From NCBI RefSeq assembly GCF_039523335.1, contig NZ_BAAAFC010000001.1:1736001-1800000 (forward strand): a DNA stretch of 64,000 bases. Reading direction: 5' to 3'. Of this stretch, positions 15,795 through 24,485 are shown in pieces. Position 1 is the first letter of the stretch; each line of letters begins with the position of its first letter. Source of the DNA: Marinobacter szutsaonensis. Its GTDB lineage: Bacteria > Pseudomonadota > Gammaproteobacteria > Pseudomonadales > Oleiphilaceae. The notes below the pieces were generated by a model, which did no database searches, was not told the DNA's origin, and saw only the letters and a list, made by a program, of their open reading frames with translations. The position numbers and the translations under genes were made by a program.

Positions 15795-17498
15795 TCAGGA
15801 AGCCACAAAATCACACCGGAATTGATGCCCATCAATCAGGACATCAACAATCTGCCCCCACCCAAAGGGCTTGCTCAGCAGATACCCCTGCCCCCGGTGG
15901 CAACGCAGCTCACGCAATTTCTCCAGCTGCTCCTCACTTTCGATTCCCTCGGCGACCACCTCCAGCTCCAGAGCCTCGGCAATCCCGAGTATGGCCGAGA
16001 CAATACGCGCATCCCGGGCATCGGTTCCCAGCTGCCGGGTAAACTGGCGATCAATCTTCAGGACCTGCACCGGCAGGGTGTGCAGGTAAGCCAGGGAGGA
16101 ATAGCCGGTTCCGAAATCATCGATGGCCACGCCAACGCCCTGCTCACCGAACCTGCGCAGCCGCTGCAGACAGCGGCCGGAAAGACTCATCAGGTGGGTC
16201 TCCGTGATCTCCAGTTCCGGGCGCCAGCCCAGGGCCGCCAGGCGGTCGAAAAAGGGGCCGAGCACCTGGTCCAGACGCGCATCGGTAATCTGCCGGGCGG
16301 AAATATTGATGGCCAGGCGCAAGCCGTGGGGCAGCTGCGCCGTGGACGCACTGTCGAGATCCGACTGGACACACCGTAACAAGTGCTCGGTCAGATCATG
16401 GATATGGCCCCGGTGTTCCGCGATGGGGACAAAATCCGCCGGCGAAATCTCGCCAAATTCCGGATGCAACCACCGGAAAAGCGCCTCCAAACCGACAATG
16501 CACCCCGTGGCAAGATCAAATTGGGGCTGATAGACCACCCGGAACTGCTCTGGCGCAGTCTTGAGGGCGGCAATCAGTGCCTCGGACAAGCGCTGTTCCC
16601 GTCGTCCCTGCTCGCTCTCCACGGCGCTGTAAAGGCGGAAACAGGCACGACCGGCCACCTTGGCGGTATACATGGCCCGGTCCGCGTTCTGCAGCAGGTC
16701 CGCACTGGTTCGCCCGTGGTCCGGAAACATCGCCCCGCCCACGGACGCCGACAGGAAATACTCACGGCCATCCACCCGGACCGGATCCTGGAACGCCCGG
16801 TTCAGTCGCTCACCGATGTGCTCCAGTTCCAGGTCGTTCTCGACCTCGACGATGGCGGCAAACTCATCCCCCGACAGACGGGCCAGCACGTCGTTGCGCC
16901 TCAGGGTACTCCGGATACAGCGGGACGCTTCCCGGAGTACCCGGTCACCACAGTCATGCCCATGGAGATCGTTGATCGATTTGAAGAAATCAAGATCAAT
17001 GAACAGTACCCCGAAGCAGCGACCCGCATCTTGACGGCGGTCCACACGGGCTTTCAGGAATTCCTGGAACAGCGAGCGGTTAGGCAGCTCGGTCAACGGA
17101 TCGTAATAGGCCAGGGACGCCAGGCGCTCATCACCGGCAGCCGGATCCCCCACATCCATGAACACGCCGGCATAGAACTTCCGGGAGCCCTGGACCACGG
17201 GGTAGATAGACAGCCATTGCGGGTAGGTTTCGCCGTTCCTGCGACGGTTCCAGATCAGCCCTTCCCAGCGTCCGTTGGTGTGGATGCTCTCCCACATGCC
17301 CCGATAGAAGTCCTGGGAATGCAGACCGGAACTCAGCACCGAAGGTGGCTCTCCGAGGACCTCATCCTGGCAATAACCGGTGACCGCCTGGAAGCTGCGA
17401 TTGACGTAGGCGATGCGCGGTTCGGTGGTAGACAACATGATCGCGCGGGGGTGATGCTCCACCAGCGCCCTGAAGTCCTGCTGTTGTACTGCTTGCAT
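15795..17498 (-). CDS. PAS-GGDEF-EAL cyclic-di-GMP signalling protein
   Basis: A 567-aa cytoplasmic protein without membrane helices. Residues about 5-125 form a PAS/PAC domain (PRIAYVNRSFQAVTGYCQDEVLG), 130-295 a GGDEF domain and 310-560 an EAL domain. The GGDEF signature is SGDEF, with an RRND inhibitory site five residues before it, so cyclase activity is possible but the Gly-to-Ser change makes it uncertain. The EAL side looks complete: GLEALFRW, NISARQ, EITETHLM, AIDDFGTGYSS, LKIDRQF, AEGIESEE and QGYLLSKP. A phosphodiesterase with a regulatory or weak cyclase half is the best guess. It is transcribed alone. Confidence 0.9.
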   Translation of the reverse strand: MQAVQQQDFRALVEHHPRAIMLSTTEPRIAYVNRSFQAVTGYCQDEVLGEPPSVLSSGLHSQDFYRGMWESIHTNGRWEGLIWNRRRNGETYPQWLSIYPVVQGSRKFYAGVFMDVGDPAAGDERLASLAYYDPLTELPNRSLFQEFLKARVDRRQDAGRCFGVLFIDLDFFKSINDLHGHDCGDRVLREASRCIRSTLRRNDVLARLSGDEFAAIVEVENDLELEHIGERLNRAFQDPVRVDGREYFLSASVGGAMFPDHGRTSADLLQNADRAMYTAKVAGRACFRLYSAVESEQGRREQRLSEALIAALKTAPEQFRVVYQPQFDLATGCIVGLEALFRWLHPEFGEISPADFVPIAEHRGHIHDLTEHLLRCVQSDLDSASTAQLPHGLRLAINISARQITDARLDQVLGPFFDRLAALGWRPELEITETHLMSLSGRCLQRLRRFGEQGVGVAIDDFGTGYSSLAYLHTLPVQVLKIDRQFTRQLGTDARDARIVSAILGIAEALELEVVAEGIESEEQLEKLRELRCHRGQGYLLSKPFGWGQIVDVLIDGHQFRCDFVAS

Positions 17499-17706
17499 GG
17501 CGGACTCTCTTTCTTGTTATATCCGTGGCCGAAGCCAATCCGTTGGGACGACAAGCATATCGCCCACCTGTCGCCTGCCAAGCCATATTTTGCAGAACAA
17601 ACGGCATTTACGACCAAAGCCTAACAGGGCCCGGCAATTTCAAGCGGGCACGCAATCATGTACCCTGAAGCCCCTTCCGACCTGCTTTCTGGGAATATAA
17701 CTGGCT

Positions 17707-18018
17707 GTGACTCTGGGAAACCTGTTCTGGCTCTTTCTGGCCGGCTTTGCTGCCTGGTACTGGTGGCGTGCCAAGGCCATCAAGGATTTCGTGCTGCAGG
17801 CGGCCCGCCGTTACTGCAAAACCATGGATGTCGAACTGCTGGACGATGCGGTGTACCTGCGCGGCCTCTGGTTCAAGCGGGACGACCAGGGCAGGCTGAG
17901 AGTCTGGCGCCGCTTCCTGTTCGACTTCACCTCCACCGGGGAAGAACGGTACACCGGGCGGGTGATCATGCTGGGTTCGAAGATACTCAATATGGAGCTC
18001 GAACCCCACCGCTTCTGA
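17707..18018 (+). CDS. DUF3301 family membrane-anchored protein
   Basis: A 103-aa protein with one N-terminal hydrophobic helix (NLFWLFLAGFAAWYWW) and a soluble part matching DUF3301 (YCKTMDVELLDDAVYLRGLWFKRD, then RFLFDFTSTGEERYTGRVIMLG). Members occur across gammaproteobacteria and have no known function. Translation starts at GTG 17707; the upstream GGGAA is rather distant, so the start is the least certain part. Confidence 0.75.
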   Translation: MTLGNLFWLFLAGFAAWYWWRAKAIKDFVLQAARRYCKTMDVELLDDAVYLRGLWFKRDDQGRLRVWRRFLFDFTSTGEERYTGRVIMLGSKILNMELEPHRF

Positions 18019-18129
18019 CCATTTCCCCCTTCGGCAACAAACGGTTACAGCACTGAAACCTGATTGTCATATTTCTGTCGCATTCTTCTGGCCGACTTCG
18101 AGTAACAACCTCCACAAGGCACATTCAGA

Positions 18130-19449
18130 ATGCGAAGACTGCTCTCCCCCAAAGCCCTCACAACCGTGGCCGCCCTGACCCTGGCCCTCCATGGCGCCAG
18201 CGCTCACGCAAACGAGCTGGAAATTCACGGTTCCAACACCGTCGGCGCCACCCTGGCCCCGATGCTGGTCAGCGGATACCTGAAACAACATACCGGTGAA
18301 GCGGTCCGGACCGAAGCCACGGGGCGTGAGAACGAACAGCGCATTCTGGCCCGGGGCAACGGTAAGGCCATTGAGGTTCTGGTGGCCGCCCACGGCTCGA
18401 GTACCGGTTACAAGGCACTGGCCTCTGGTGAGGCCGATGTCTGGGCATCCTCACGACCGGTGAAGGCCCGGGAGGCCGAGGAATTTCGCAGTCGGGCGGA
18501 CCTGACGTCGCTGGAAAGCGAACACGTCATCGCCATCGATGGCCTGGCCATTCTCGTGCACCCGTCCAACCCGGTGGATCAGCTCAGCATCGACACCCTG
18601 GGCCAGATCTATGCCGGTGACATCCGTAACTGGTCCGAGGTCGGCGGCCCGGACCGGCCGATCAAGCTGTATGCCCGGGACGACCGTTCCGGCACCTGGG
18701 ACACGTTCAAATCTCTGGTGCTGGGCAAGAAATACGCCCTGGACTCCTCGGCCGTTCGCTATGAATCCAACGACCAGCTGTCCGATGACGTCAGCCGGGA
18801 TCCATCGGGTATCGGCTTTGCAGGCCTGGCATCGGTCCGGAACAGCAAGGTGCTGGCCATCTCCGAGGGTGATGCCCCGGCCCTCAAGCCCAACCAGCTG
18901 ACCGTGGCCAGCGAGGACTACCCCCTGGCCCGCCGCTTGTTCATGTATACCCCGGGCAGTGCCGACAACGAACTGGTCTCCGGACTGATCGACTTCGCCC
19001 TGGCCGGCCCGGGACAGGAGCTGGTGGCCAAGTCCGGCTTCATCTCCCAGAACCCGATCGCGGTTCGGCCCGAGTTCGACGATTCCGTGCCCGACACCTT
19101 CCGGCGACTGACCGAGCGCTATGACCGGTTGACCGTGAATTTCCGTTTTGCCGAGGGTCGCACGAAACTGGACAACAAGGCACTTCGCGATCTGCAACGG
19201 GTCCGGCACTATCTCGACGACACCGGCAGAACCGCCGACGACCTGATGTTGATCGGCTTTGCCGACCAGCAGAGCAACGAACTGCGGGCTCAGATGATTT
19301 CCGAATTGAGGGCACTGTCGGTACGCAAGGCGCTGGCTGCAGAGGGTGTTTCCGATGTCGCCTACACCGGCTACGGCCATTACATGCCGGTCGGCGGTCG
19401 CGGCAATCAGCGCAATGGCCGGGTTGAGGTCTGGATCCAGTCCCGCTGA
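18130..19449 (+). CDS. Phosphate-binding (PstS-like) domain fused to OmpA-type peptidoglycan-binding domain
   Basis: A 439-aa exported protein: signal peptide to about residue 27 (HGASAHA), a class IV substrate-binding domain (LEIHGSNTVGATLAPML, RDDRSGTWDTFKSLVLG, SSRPVKAREAEEF) to about residue 300, then a C-terminal OmpA-like domain (VNFRFAEGRTKLDNKALRDL, LIGFADQQSNELRAQMISEL, GYGHYMPVGGRGNQRNGRVEVWI). The two would tie a phosphate or oxyanion binder to the cell wall. PstS proteins normally stay soluble or lipid-anchored beside pstCAB, which are not here. The ligand is therefore not certain to be phosphate, and a signalling or scavenging role is possible. Confidence 0.8.
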   Translation: MRRLLSPKALTTVAALTLALHGASAHANELEIHGSNTVGATLAPMLVSGYLKQHTGEAVRTEATGRENEQRILARGNGKAIEVLVAAHGSSTGYKALASGEADVWASSRPVKAREAEEFRSRADLTSLESEHVIAIDGLAILVHPSNPVDQLSIDTLGQIYAGDIRNWSEVGGPDRPIKLYARDDRSGTWDTFKSLVLGKKYALDSSAVRYESNDQLSDDVSRDPSGIGFAGLASVRNSKVLAISEGDAPALKPNQLTVASEDYPLARRLFMYTPGSADNELVSGLIDFALAGPGQELVAKSGFISQNPIAVRPEFDDSVPDTFRRLTERYDRLTVNFRFAEGRTKLDNKALRDLQRVRHYLDDTGRTADDLMLIGFADQQSNELRAQMISELRALSVRKALAAEGVSDVAYTGYGHYMPVGGRGNQRNGRVEVWIQSR

Positions 19450-19575
19450 AAAGGCGGGACCAACCCTACTAAAGTAGGCCCCGGATTTTCGGCAATCACC
19501 TATCCGCGCGGATGTCACAGATATGTTTGGGTTTCCTATACTGTGCTGGTCATTTCCAACCAACAGACCGGAACA

Positions 19576-20871
19576 ATGGACATCAAGAACGACCACCGAT
19601 ACGCGATTAACCTGAACGTCCGGGGCATCCAGCCCTCCGCCACCCTCCGCATCAACGAGCTGAGCAACCAGCTGCGTTCCGAAGGAAAAGACATCATCAA
19701 GCTCGGCCTGGGGCAGTCCCCGTTCCCGGTACCCGATCGCGTGGTGGATGCCCTCAAGGAACACGCCCATGAGAAAGACTACCTGCCGGTGAAGGGCCTC
19801 AAGGGCCTGCGTGAAGCCATTGCGGGCTACATCAACCGTAATGAGCGCATGCGCTGCACCTGGGAAGACGTCCTGATCGGGCCGGGTTCCAAGGAGCTGT
19901 TATTCATGCTCCAGCTGGCCTACTACGGTGACCTTCTGATCCCGCGCCCGAGCTGGGTTTCCTACGCGCCCCAGGCCCGAATCATCGGCCGTTCGGTACA
20001 CTGGCTGCCGACCCACGCCGAGAACAACTGGCAGCTGACCGCCGAGGAACTGGACATCATCTGCCGGGACGACCCGTCGCGCCCGCGCATCCTGATCCTC
20101 AACTACCCGTCCAACCCGACCGGTTGCACCTACACCGACGACCAGCTGTTGGCGATCGCCAACGTCGCCCGCAAGTACAAGCTGATCCTGCTCTCGGACG
20201 AGATCTACGGGGAAGTGCACTTCGAAGGCAAGCACAAATCCATTGCCCGCTACTACCCGGAAGGCACCATCATCAGCACCGGCCTGTCCAAGTGGGCCGG
20301 CGCCGGCGGCTGGCGCCTGGGCACCTTCATCTTCCCGCCCGAGCTGCGCCCGCTGCAGGATGCCATGGCGATCATTGCCAGCGAGACCTACACCGCCACC
20401 AGCGCGCCGATCCAGCACGCTGCCATTGCTGCGTTCCAGGGGGGTGATGATATCGAGGAGTACCTGAAGCAGTCCCGCCGGGTGTTGAAGGTGGTGGGCG
20501 AATACATGCACCGCCGCCTGAGCGAAATGGGCGCCGTGGTGCAGAAGCCGGAGGGTGCGTTCTATCTGTTCCCGGACTTCTCCAACTTCCGTGAGCAGCT
20601 GGCCCGCAAGGACATCAAGACCTCCCAGGCCTTCTGCACCGCCCTGCTGGAGAACACCGGCGTGGCCATCCTGCCGTCCAGCGATTTCGGCTTCGTGCCG
20701 GATCACCTGGGCGCGCGCCTGGCCTTCGTCGACTTCGATGGACGCGAAGCCCTGAAGCTCGCCGGTGATGATTACGCCGAACTGGAGCTGGACGACGAGT
20801 TCGTCAAACAGGCTTGCCCGCGTCTGGTCCTGGCCATGGACAAGATGGAGCGCTGGCTGCAGAGCCTGTAA
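19576..20871 (+). CDS. Class I/II pyridoxal-phosphate aminotransferase
   Basis: A 431-aa fold-type I enzyme. The PLP Schiff-base Lys is Lys239 in STGLSKWAGAGGWRLG, with the NYPSNPTG block (residues 176-183), DEIYGEVHF, and the substrate-carboxylate Arg of GWRLG. It resembles the aspartate/aromatic aminotransferase superfamily (AspC-like subgroup Igamma), but the amino donor is not evident. The ATG at 19576 is chosen over an upstream ATG at 19543, which precedes a GGAAC element near the start. It is followed 51 bases later by an inositol-phosphatase family gene in the same direction. Confidence 0.87.
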   Translation: MDIKNDHRYAINLNVRGIQPSATLRINELSNQLRSEGKDIIKLGLGQSPFPVPDRVVDALKEHAHEKDYLPVKGLKGLREAIAGYINRNERMRCTWEDVLIGPGSKELLFMLQLAYYGDLLIPRPSWVSYAPQARIIGRSVHWLPTHAENNWQLTAEELDIICRDDPSRPRILILNYPSNPTGCTYTDDQLLAIANVARKYKLILLSDEIYGEVHFEGKHKSIARYYPEGTIISTGLSKWAGAGGWRLGTFIFPPELRPLQDAMAIIASETYTATSAPIQHAAIAAFQGGDDIEEYLKQSRRVLKVVGEYMHRRLSEMGAVVQKPEGAFYLFPDFSNFREQLARKDIKTSQAFCTALLENTGVAILPSSDFGFVPDHLGARLAFVDFDGREALKLAGDDYAELELDDEFVKQACPRLVLAMDKMERWLQSL

Positions 20872-20890
20872 CACCATCGTGTTAGACTGT

Positions 20891-20920
20891 CGCCCTCACT
20901 TTTCGAGATCAATGAGGGCG
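20891..20920 (+). promoter_or_regulatory. Hairpin covering the ribosome binding site of the IMPase-family gene
   Basis: CGCCCTCA (20891-20898) and TGAGGGCG (20913-20920) form a perfect 8-bp stem with a 14-base loop. The GAGGG in its 3' arm is the only Shine-Dalgarno-like sequence before the ATG at 20923. Translation would require opening of the hairpin. Confidence 0.45.
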
Positions 20921-20922
20921 CC

Positions 20923-21747
20923 ATGTCTGTTTCCGTTTCCCTTCGCGATATCACCGATTTTGCCGAAACCCTGGCCCGCGAAGCTGGGGAACTGATCCGC
21001 CGTGAGCGGGAAGACAATACCCTCCGCACCGACTACAAACATCAGACCGAACTGGTAACTCACGCCGACGTAATGGCCGATGAGTTCATCACCGGTGCCA
21101 TCCGAAAGCGCTTCCCGGACCACCGTATCCTGTCCGAGGAAACTATGCCGGACCTGTCCCAGACGGAAGAACTGGACACGCCCCTGTGGATCGTGGACCC
21201 GATCGACGGCACGGTGAACTATGCCTACGGCCACCCCCAGGTGGCGGTCTCCATTGCCTATGCCGAAAAGGGCGAAGTCCAGGCCGGTGTGGTCCATGCC
21301 CCCTTCCCCGGCGAGACCTTCCGAGCCACCAAAGGCGAAGGCGCAACCCTCAACGGCGAACCGATCAAACACAGCGGCGCCACCGAGCCGCGCCAGTCCC
21401 TGTTTGCCACCGGGTTCCCCTATGACAAGGACAACCTTGAACCGCTGGTGCGGCGCCTCGATGCCATGATCCACCAGTGCCGGGACCTGCGGCGTATCGG
21501 TTCGGCGGCGCTGGATATCTGCTGGGTGGCCTGTGGCCGTCTGGACATCTACTACGAAAACGTCAGCCCCTGGGACTTTGCCGCAGCCCGACTGATCGCC
21601 AAGGAAGCCGGCGCCACGGCCGGCCACTTCGGTGAGGTACCGGCCGGTTATCCGGCCGACCTCTGGGGCCGCGACATCCTGATTTCGGCGCCTGCGGTCT
21701 GGGAGCCGGTTCGTTCCATTCTCCGGTCTGCCTCCGGGTATGACTGA
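20923..21747 (+). CDS. Inositol monophosphatase family phosphatase
   Basis: A 274-aa Mg-dependent, lithium-sensitive type phosphatase. Motifs: metal ligand Glu in ILSEET, WIVDPIDGTVNYAYG (metal-binding Asp pair) and the C-terminal SPWDFAAARLIAKEAGA. It is about SuhB length but diverges in the N-terminus, so it could act on inositol phosphate, histidinol phosphate or PAP. Its ribosome binding site sits inside a hairpin. The downstream 400 bases hold two palindromic elements and no gene. Confidence 0.88.
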   Translation: MSVSVSLRDITDFAETLAREAGELIRREREDNTLRTDYKHQTELVTHADVMADEFITGAIRKRFPDHRILSEETMPDLSQTEELDTPLWIVDPIDGTVNYAYGHPQVAVSIAYAEKGEVQAGVVHAPFPGETFRATKGEGATLNGEPIKHSGATEPRQSLFATGFPYDKDNLEPLVRRLDAMIHQCRDLRRIGSAALDICWVACGRLDIYYENVSPWDFAAARLIAKEAGATAGHFGEVPAGYPADLWGRDILISAPAVWEPVRSILRSASGYD

Positions 21748-21801
21748 GCTTCTTGTTTAAGTTTCACCTGGTTTCGCAGCCTGCTGGTCTGGGTGTTCGG
21801 C

Positions 21802-21905
21802 CCGGGTGGGGCTTCCCTTCACAGAACCGCTACGAGCACGTCCCTGTGCGCTTGTTTCAGGCCATCCTTGGCCTTCAACATTCTGTGAAGGGAAGCCCCA
21901 CCCGG
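21802..21905 (-). repeat. Palindromic three-way-junction element, copy A
   Basis: 25-bp perfect inverted arms (21802-21826 and 21881-21905) flank a 54-nt core. Read on the minus strand, the core contains GGCCA/TGGCC and GCACAGGGACGTGC hairpins. 47 of 54 core bases match copy B, while the arms are mostly different. Together with copy B it fills the 404-base gap after the IMPase gene; I see no gene there. Confidence 0.85.
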
Positions 21906-21998
21906 ACCGTTCATGCAACAGGAGATAACGCAAAAGACTGCAAAACAGCACCTTGAAATCGCCTGACTACGATGAGATATCTCCAGGATTCTGGAGGT

Positions 21999-22102
21999 GA
22001 AGGCGGGAAGGGCTTTCCCGGAATGTCGGAGGCCATGGATGGCCGGAGTCAAGCGCACAGGGACGTGCTTGTAGCGGTTCCGGGAAAGCCCTTCCCGCCT
22101 TC
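21999..22102 (+). repeat. Palindromic three-way-junction element, copy B
   Basis: 25-bp perfect inverted arms (21999-22023 and 22078-22102) around a 54-nt core (22024-22077) with GGCCAT-GG-ATGGCC and GCACAGGGACGTGC hairpins. It lies 94 bases from copy A and in opposite core orientation. Confidence 0.85.
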
Positions 22103-22151
22103 GCCCTACCACCGAAACTATCAGGCTAGGGGTAACAGTTACCCCCGAGGC

Positions 22152-22739
22152 TCAGCCCCAAACACCTTGGGAAACCAGCCCCCAGCTCTCCTCGAAGTCA
22201 GTAGACGGCAACCGGGAAAACGAAGACCGGACAAACCGCTGAATGCGGCCTTCCACGAACACCATGACAAAATCCGCACCCCGGGCAGCACTGGTCCGTG
22301 GCCGGAGCCCCTGGCGGATTTCGCCTTCCTTAAGGGCCTGCCGGGTCTGGGTCTCCAGGCGCTCGAAGAACTGGGAGGCGCGCTTGCGCAACGACTCATT
22401 CTCCCCCATCAGGGCGTCACCCGTAAGCACACAGCACAGCCCCGGATTACGCTCGGCGAACACCAGGACCAGGTGTACCAGTTGCTGCAAACGGGTCCGC
22501 ACATCTTCCTGCTCCTGCAGGATCACCTGGCAACGGGAAAATACCGCTTCCTCGGCGAACTCGATGAGGGCTTCGAACATTTTCCGCTTGCTGGGGAAAT
22601 GACGGTAAAGGGCCGCTTCGGTTACCCCTACGGTGCGGGCCAGCCCGGCGGTCGTGATGCGGGCACCCGGATCGGTTTCCAGCAGTTCCACCAGGGCGTG
22701 AAGGATCGCCTCGCGGCGACTCGGTTTCGGATCGGTCAT
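22152..22739 (-). CDS. slmA: SlmA-like nucleoid occlusion factor, TetR family
   Basis: A 195-aa TetR-type protein. The N-terminal helix-turn-helix (RITTAGLARTVGVTEAALYRHFPSK) and the following segments (MFEALIEFAEE, FAERNPGLCCVLTGDALMGE, LFRFERLETQTRQ-like FFERLETQTRQAL, and RFVRSSFSRLPSTDF) match the SlmA family closely in order. SlmA binds specific chromosomal sites and blocks FtsZ polymerisation over the nucleoid. The ATG at 22739 begins just before the conserved RREAIL. Genome context differs from E. coli (dut-slmA-pyrE), so the assignment rests on the sequence alone. Confidence 0.8.
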   Translation of the reverse strand: MTDPKPSRREAILHALVELLETDPGARITTAGLARTVGVTEAALYRHFPSKRKMFEALIEFAEEAVFSRCQVILQEQEDVRTRLQQLVHLVLVFAERNPGLCCVLTGDALMGENESLRKRASQFFERLETQTRQALKEGEIRQGLRPRTSAARGADFVMVFVEGRIQRFVRSSFSRLPSTDFEESWGLVSQGVWG

Positions 22740-22796
22740 GACAGGACTACAGCGCTCTGAATTTTGGTTTTTATGATCGACGTCTTGGTTGAACAT

Positions 22797-22950
22797 GGGG
22801 TCAGATGAAAGATTTCATCAGACCCCTTTTTTAGTTATCTGACTTCGAAGATGGGGTCAGAAGAACGCGTTCTTCTGACCCCGTTTTCACAATCTGAACT
22901 CGGGGGAAAGGTCGAACCCCGGGGTCAGATGAAAACCTTCATCTGACCCC
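22797..22950. repeat. Cluster of three REP-like palindromes
   Basis: Three 30-bp palindromes sharing outer arms GGGGTCAGA/TCTGACCCC: 22797-22826 (one mismatch, followed by T6 on the plus strand), 22853-22882 (perfect) and 22921-22950 (13-bp stem, AACC loop). They fill the gap between slmA and thiG. Such motifs are typical of REP sequences mobilised by REP-associated tyrosine transposases; no such transposase is in this window. Confidence 0.85.
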
Positions 22951-22966
22951 ACTTTCACACTTCCTC

Positions 22967-23776
22967 TCAGAAAAACGTACCATCAATCGGCGAGGACGCA
23001 CTGGCATACATCTTCTTGGGCATGCGACCGGCCAGGTATGCTTCGCGGCCAGCTTCGATGGCAAGGCGCATGGCGTGGGCCATCTTGATGGGGTCTTTGG
23101 CCTGGGCAATGGCAGTGTTCATCAGCACCCCGTCGCAGCCAAGCTCCATGGCGATGGTGGCGTCGGAGGCGGTGCCGACGCCCGCGTCCACCAGTACCGG
23201 TACGCTGGCGTTCTCGACAATGAGCTTGATGTTGTAGCGGTTCTGGATGCCCAGACCCGAGCCGATGGGTGCGCCCAGGGGCATGATGGCCACGCAGCCC
23301 ATCTCTTCCAGGCGCTTGGCCAGCAGAGGGTCGTCGGAGCAGTAGACCATGACCTTGAAGCCATCTCTGATCAGCTCCTCGGCCGCCACCAGGGTTTCGG
23401 TCATGTTCGGATACAGGGTCTTTTCCTCACCGAGCACTTCCAGCTTCACCAGGTCGTGACCGTCGAGCAGCTCCCGGGCCAGCTTGCAGGTGCGTACCGC
23501 ATCTTTGGCGGTATAGCAGCCGGCGGTGTTGGGCAGGATGGTGTAGCTCTCCGGGGAGATCACATCAAGCAGGTTGGGTTCATCCGGATTTTGGCCCAGG
23601 TTGGTGCGGCGCACGGCAACGGTGACAATCTCGGCGCCGCTGGCCTCGATGGCGTGGCCGGTTTCCATCATGTCCCGGTATTTGCCGGTGCCCACCAGCA
23701 AACGGGACTGGTAGACACGGCCGGCAATTTCCAGGGGCTTGTCTTCGGGGAGCTGAACTTCAGGAGTATCGGTCAT
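22967..23776 (-). CDS. thiG: Thiazole synthase ThiG
   Basis: A 269-aa TIM-barrel enzyme that forms the thiazole phosphate of thiamine from deoxyxylulose 5-phosphate, dehydroglycine and ThiS thiocarboxylate. Conserved blocks: [68 protein letters not shown] and [18 protein letters not shown]. The ATG at 23776 is preceded by GGAAAGG; the frame is open to 23869 but overlaps the end of thiS. It is downstream of thiS in the same direction (73-base gap). No TPP riboswitch was recognised upstream. Confidence 0.95.
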   Translation of the reverse strand: MTDTPEVQLPEDKPLEIAGRVYQSRLLVGTGKYRDMMETGHAIEASGAEIVTVAVRRTNLGQNPDEPNLLDVISPESYTILPNTAGCYTAKDAVRTCKLARELLDGHDLVKLEVLGEEKTLYPNMTETLVAAEELIRDGFKVMVYCSDDPLLAKRLEEMGCVAIMPLGAPIGSGLGIQNRYNIKLIVENASVPVLVDAGVGTASDATIAMELGCDGVLMNTAIAQAKDPIKMAHAMRLAIEAGREAYLAGRMPKKMYASASSPIDGTFF

Positions 23777-23849
23777 AACCTTTCCGGGTTGTCTGGATTT
23801 ACAATCAGGATGCGGCCGAGGCCGCCTGTAAAGCGTGCAGGGTATCGGG

Positions 23850-24050
23850 TCAGCCACCGCCGATGGCATGAACCACTTCGACGCGGTCGCCGGGATTCAG
23901 GGTGAATTCCGGGTGCTGGCTGCGGGGTACGATATCCTCGTTGACTTCCACCGCCAGCCGCTTGCCGGTCAGGGCCAGGGATTCAATCAGGACCGAGACG
24001 GTGGCGCCGTCCGGGAGTTCCATCGCATCGCCATTTACTTCTACCTGCAT
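23850..24050 (-). CDS. thiS: Sulfur carrier protein ThiS
   Basis: A 66-aa ubiquitin-fold protein ending in the required Gly-Gly (HAIGGG, here three Gly). The C-terminal Gly is adenylated by ThiF and converted to the thiocarboxylate that feeds sulfur to ThiG. The sequence V-N-G-D-A-M-E-L and [13 protein letters not shown] are typical. It precedes thiG and follows the DUF423 gene after 24 bases, so all three may be cotranscribed. Confidence 0.95.
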   Translation of the reverse strand: MQVEVNGDAMELPDGATVSVLIESLALTGKRLAVEVNEDIVPRSQHPEFTLNPGDRVEVVHAIGGG

Positions 24051-24074
24051 ATCGCTGTCAAACCTCGCATTGAT

Positions 24075-24485
24075 TCAGCCTTGGCGCCGGAGGCCTGCGG
24101 TAACCAGCAGCCCCCAGCCAATCATGAAGCATACACCACCCAACGGTGTGACCGGGCCCAGCCAGTGATAACCGGTGAACACCAGCAGGTACAGGCTGCC
24201 GCTGAACAGCAGGATGCCTGCCAGGTAGAAACCGGCCGCTATTCCCAGTAACCGCCGGGACAGGCCGAGGCCCGCCAGCACGGCAACCAGTACCAGTGCC
24301 AGGGCGTGGTACATCTGATAGGTGACGGCGGTCTGGAACACCTCCAGGGCCCGCTCACTCACCATCTGGCGCAGGCCGTGGGCGCCGAAGGCGCCGGCCA
24401 TGACCGCCAGCAGACCAAACAGGGCGCCGGCAACCAGCGGCCAGCGCAACACCGGCCCCGTCGTTCGGGATGCTTCAGCAGTCAC
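24075..24485 (-). CDS. DUF423 family membrane protein (YgdD-like)
   Basis: A 136-aa inner-membrane protein with about four hydrophobic helices and the family blocks AGAFGAHGLRQM, TAVTYQMYHALALV, LAGILLFSGSLYLL and TPLGGVCFMIGWGLL. Function is unknown. Its start overlaps the end of apaH by 11 bases, so it is likely translated from the apaH transcript. Confidence 0.9.
   Translation of the reverse strand: MTAEASRTTGPVLRWPLVAGALFGLLAVMAGAFGAHGLRQMVSERALEVFQTAVTYQMYHALALVLVAVLAGLGLSRRLLGIAAGFYLAGILLFSGSLYLLVFTGYHWLGPVTPLGGVCFMIGWGLLVTAGLRRQG

Noticed and set aside
16383..17624. 413-aa plus-strand frame opposite the PAS-GGDEF-EAL gene
   Set aside because: It is antisense to a gene with complete c-di-GMP motifs; no recognisable domain or ribosome binding site.
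21802..22102. Integron attC sites
   Set aside because: The hairpin elements lack the RYYYAAC/GTTRRRY boxes of attC, there is no integrase, and no cassette-like promoterless genes lie between them.
22797..22950. CRISPR array
   Set aside because: The three repeats are palindromes with irregular spacing (26 and 38 bases) and no cas genes; they fit REP elements.
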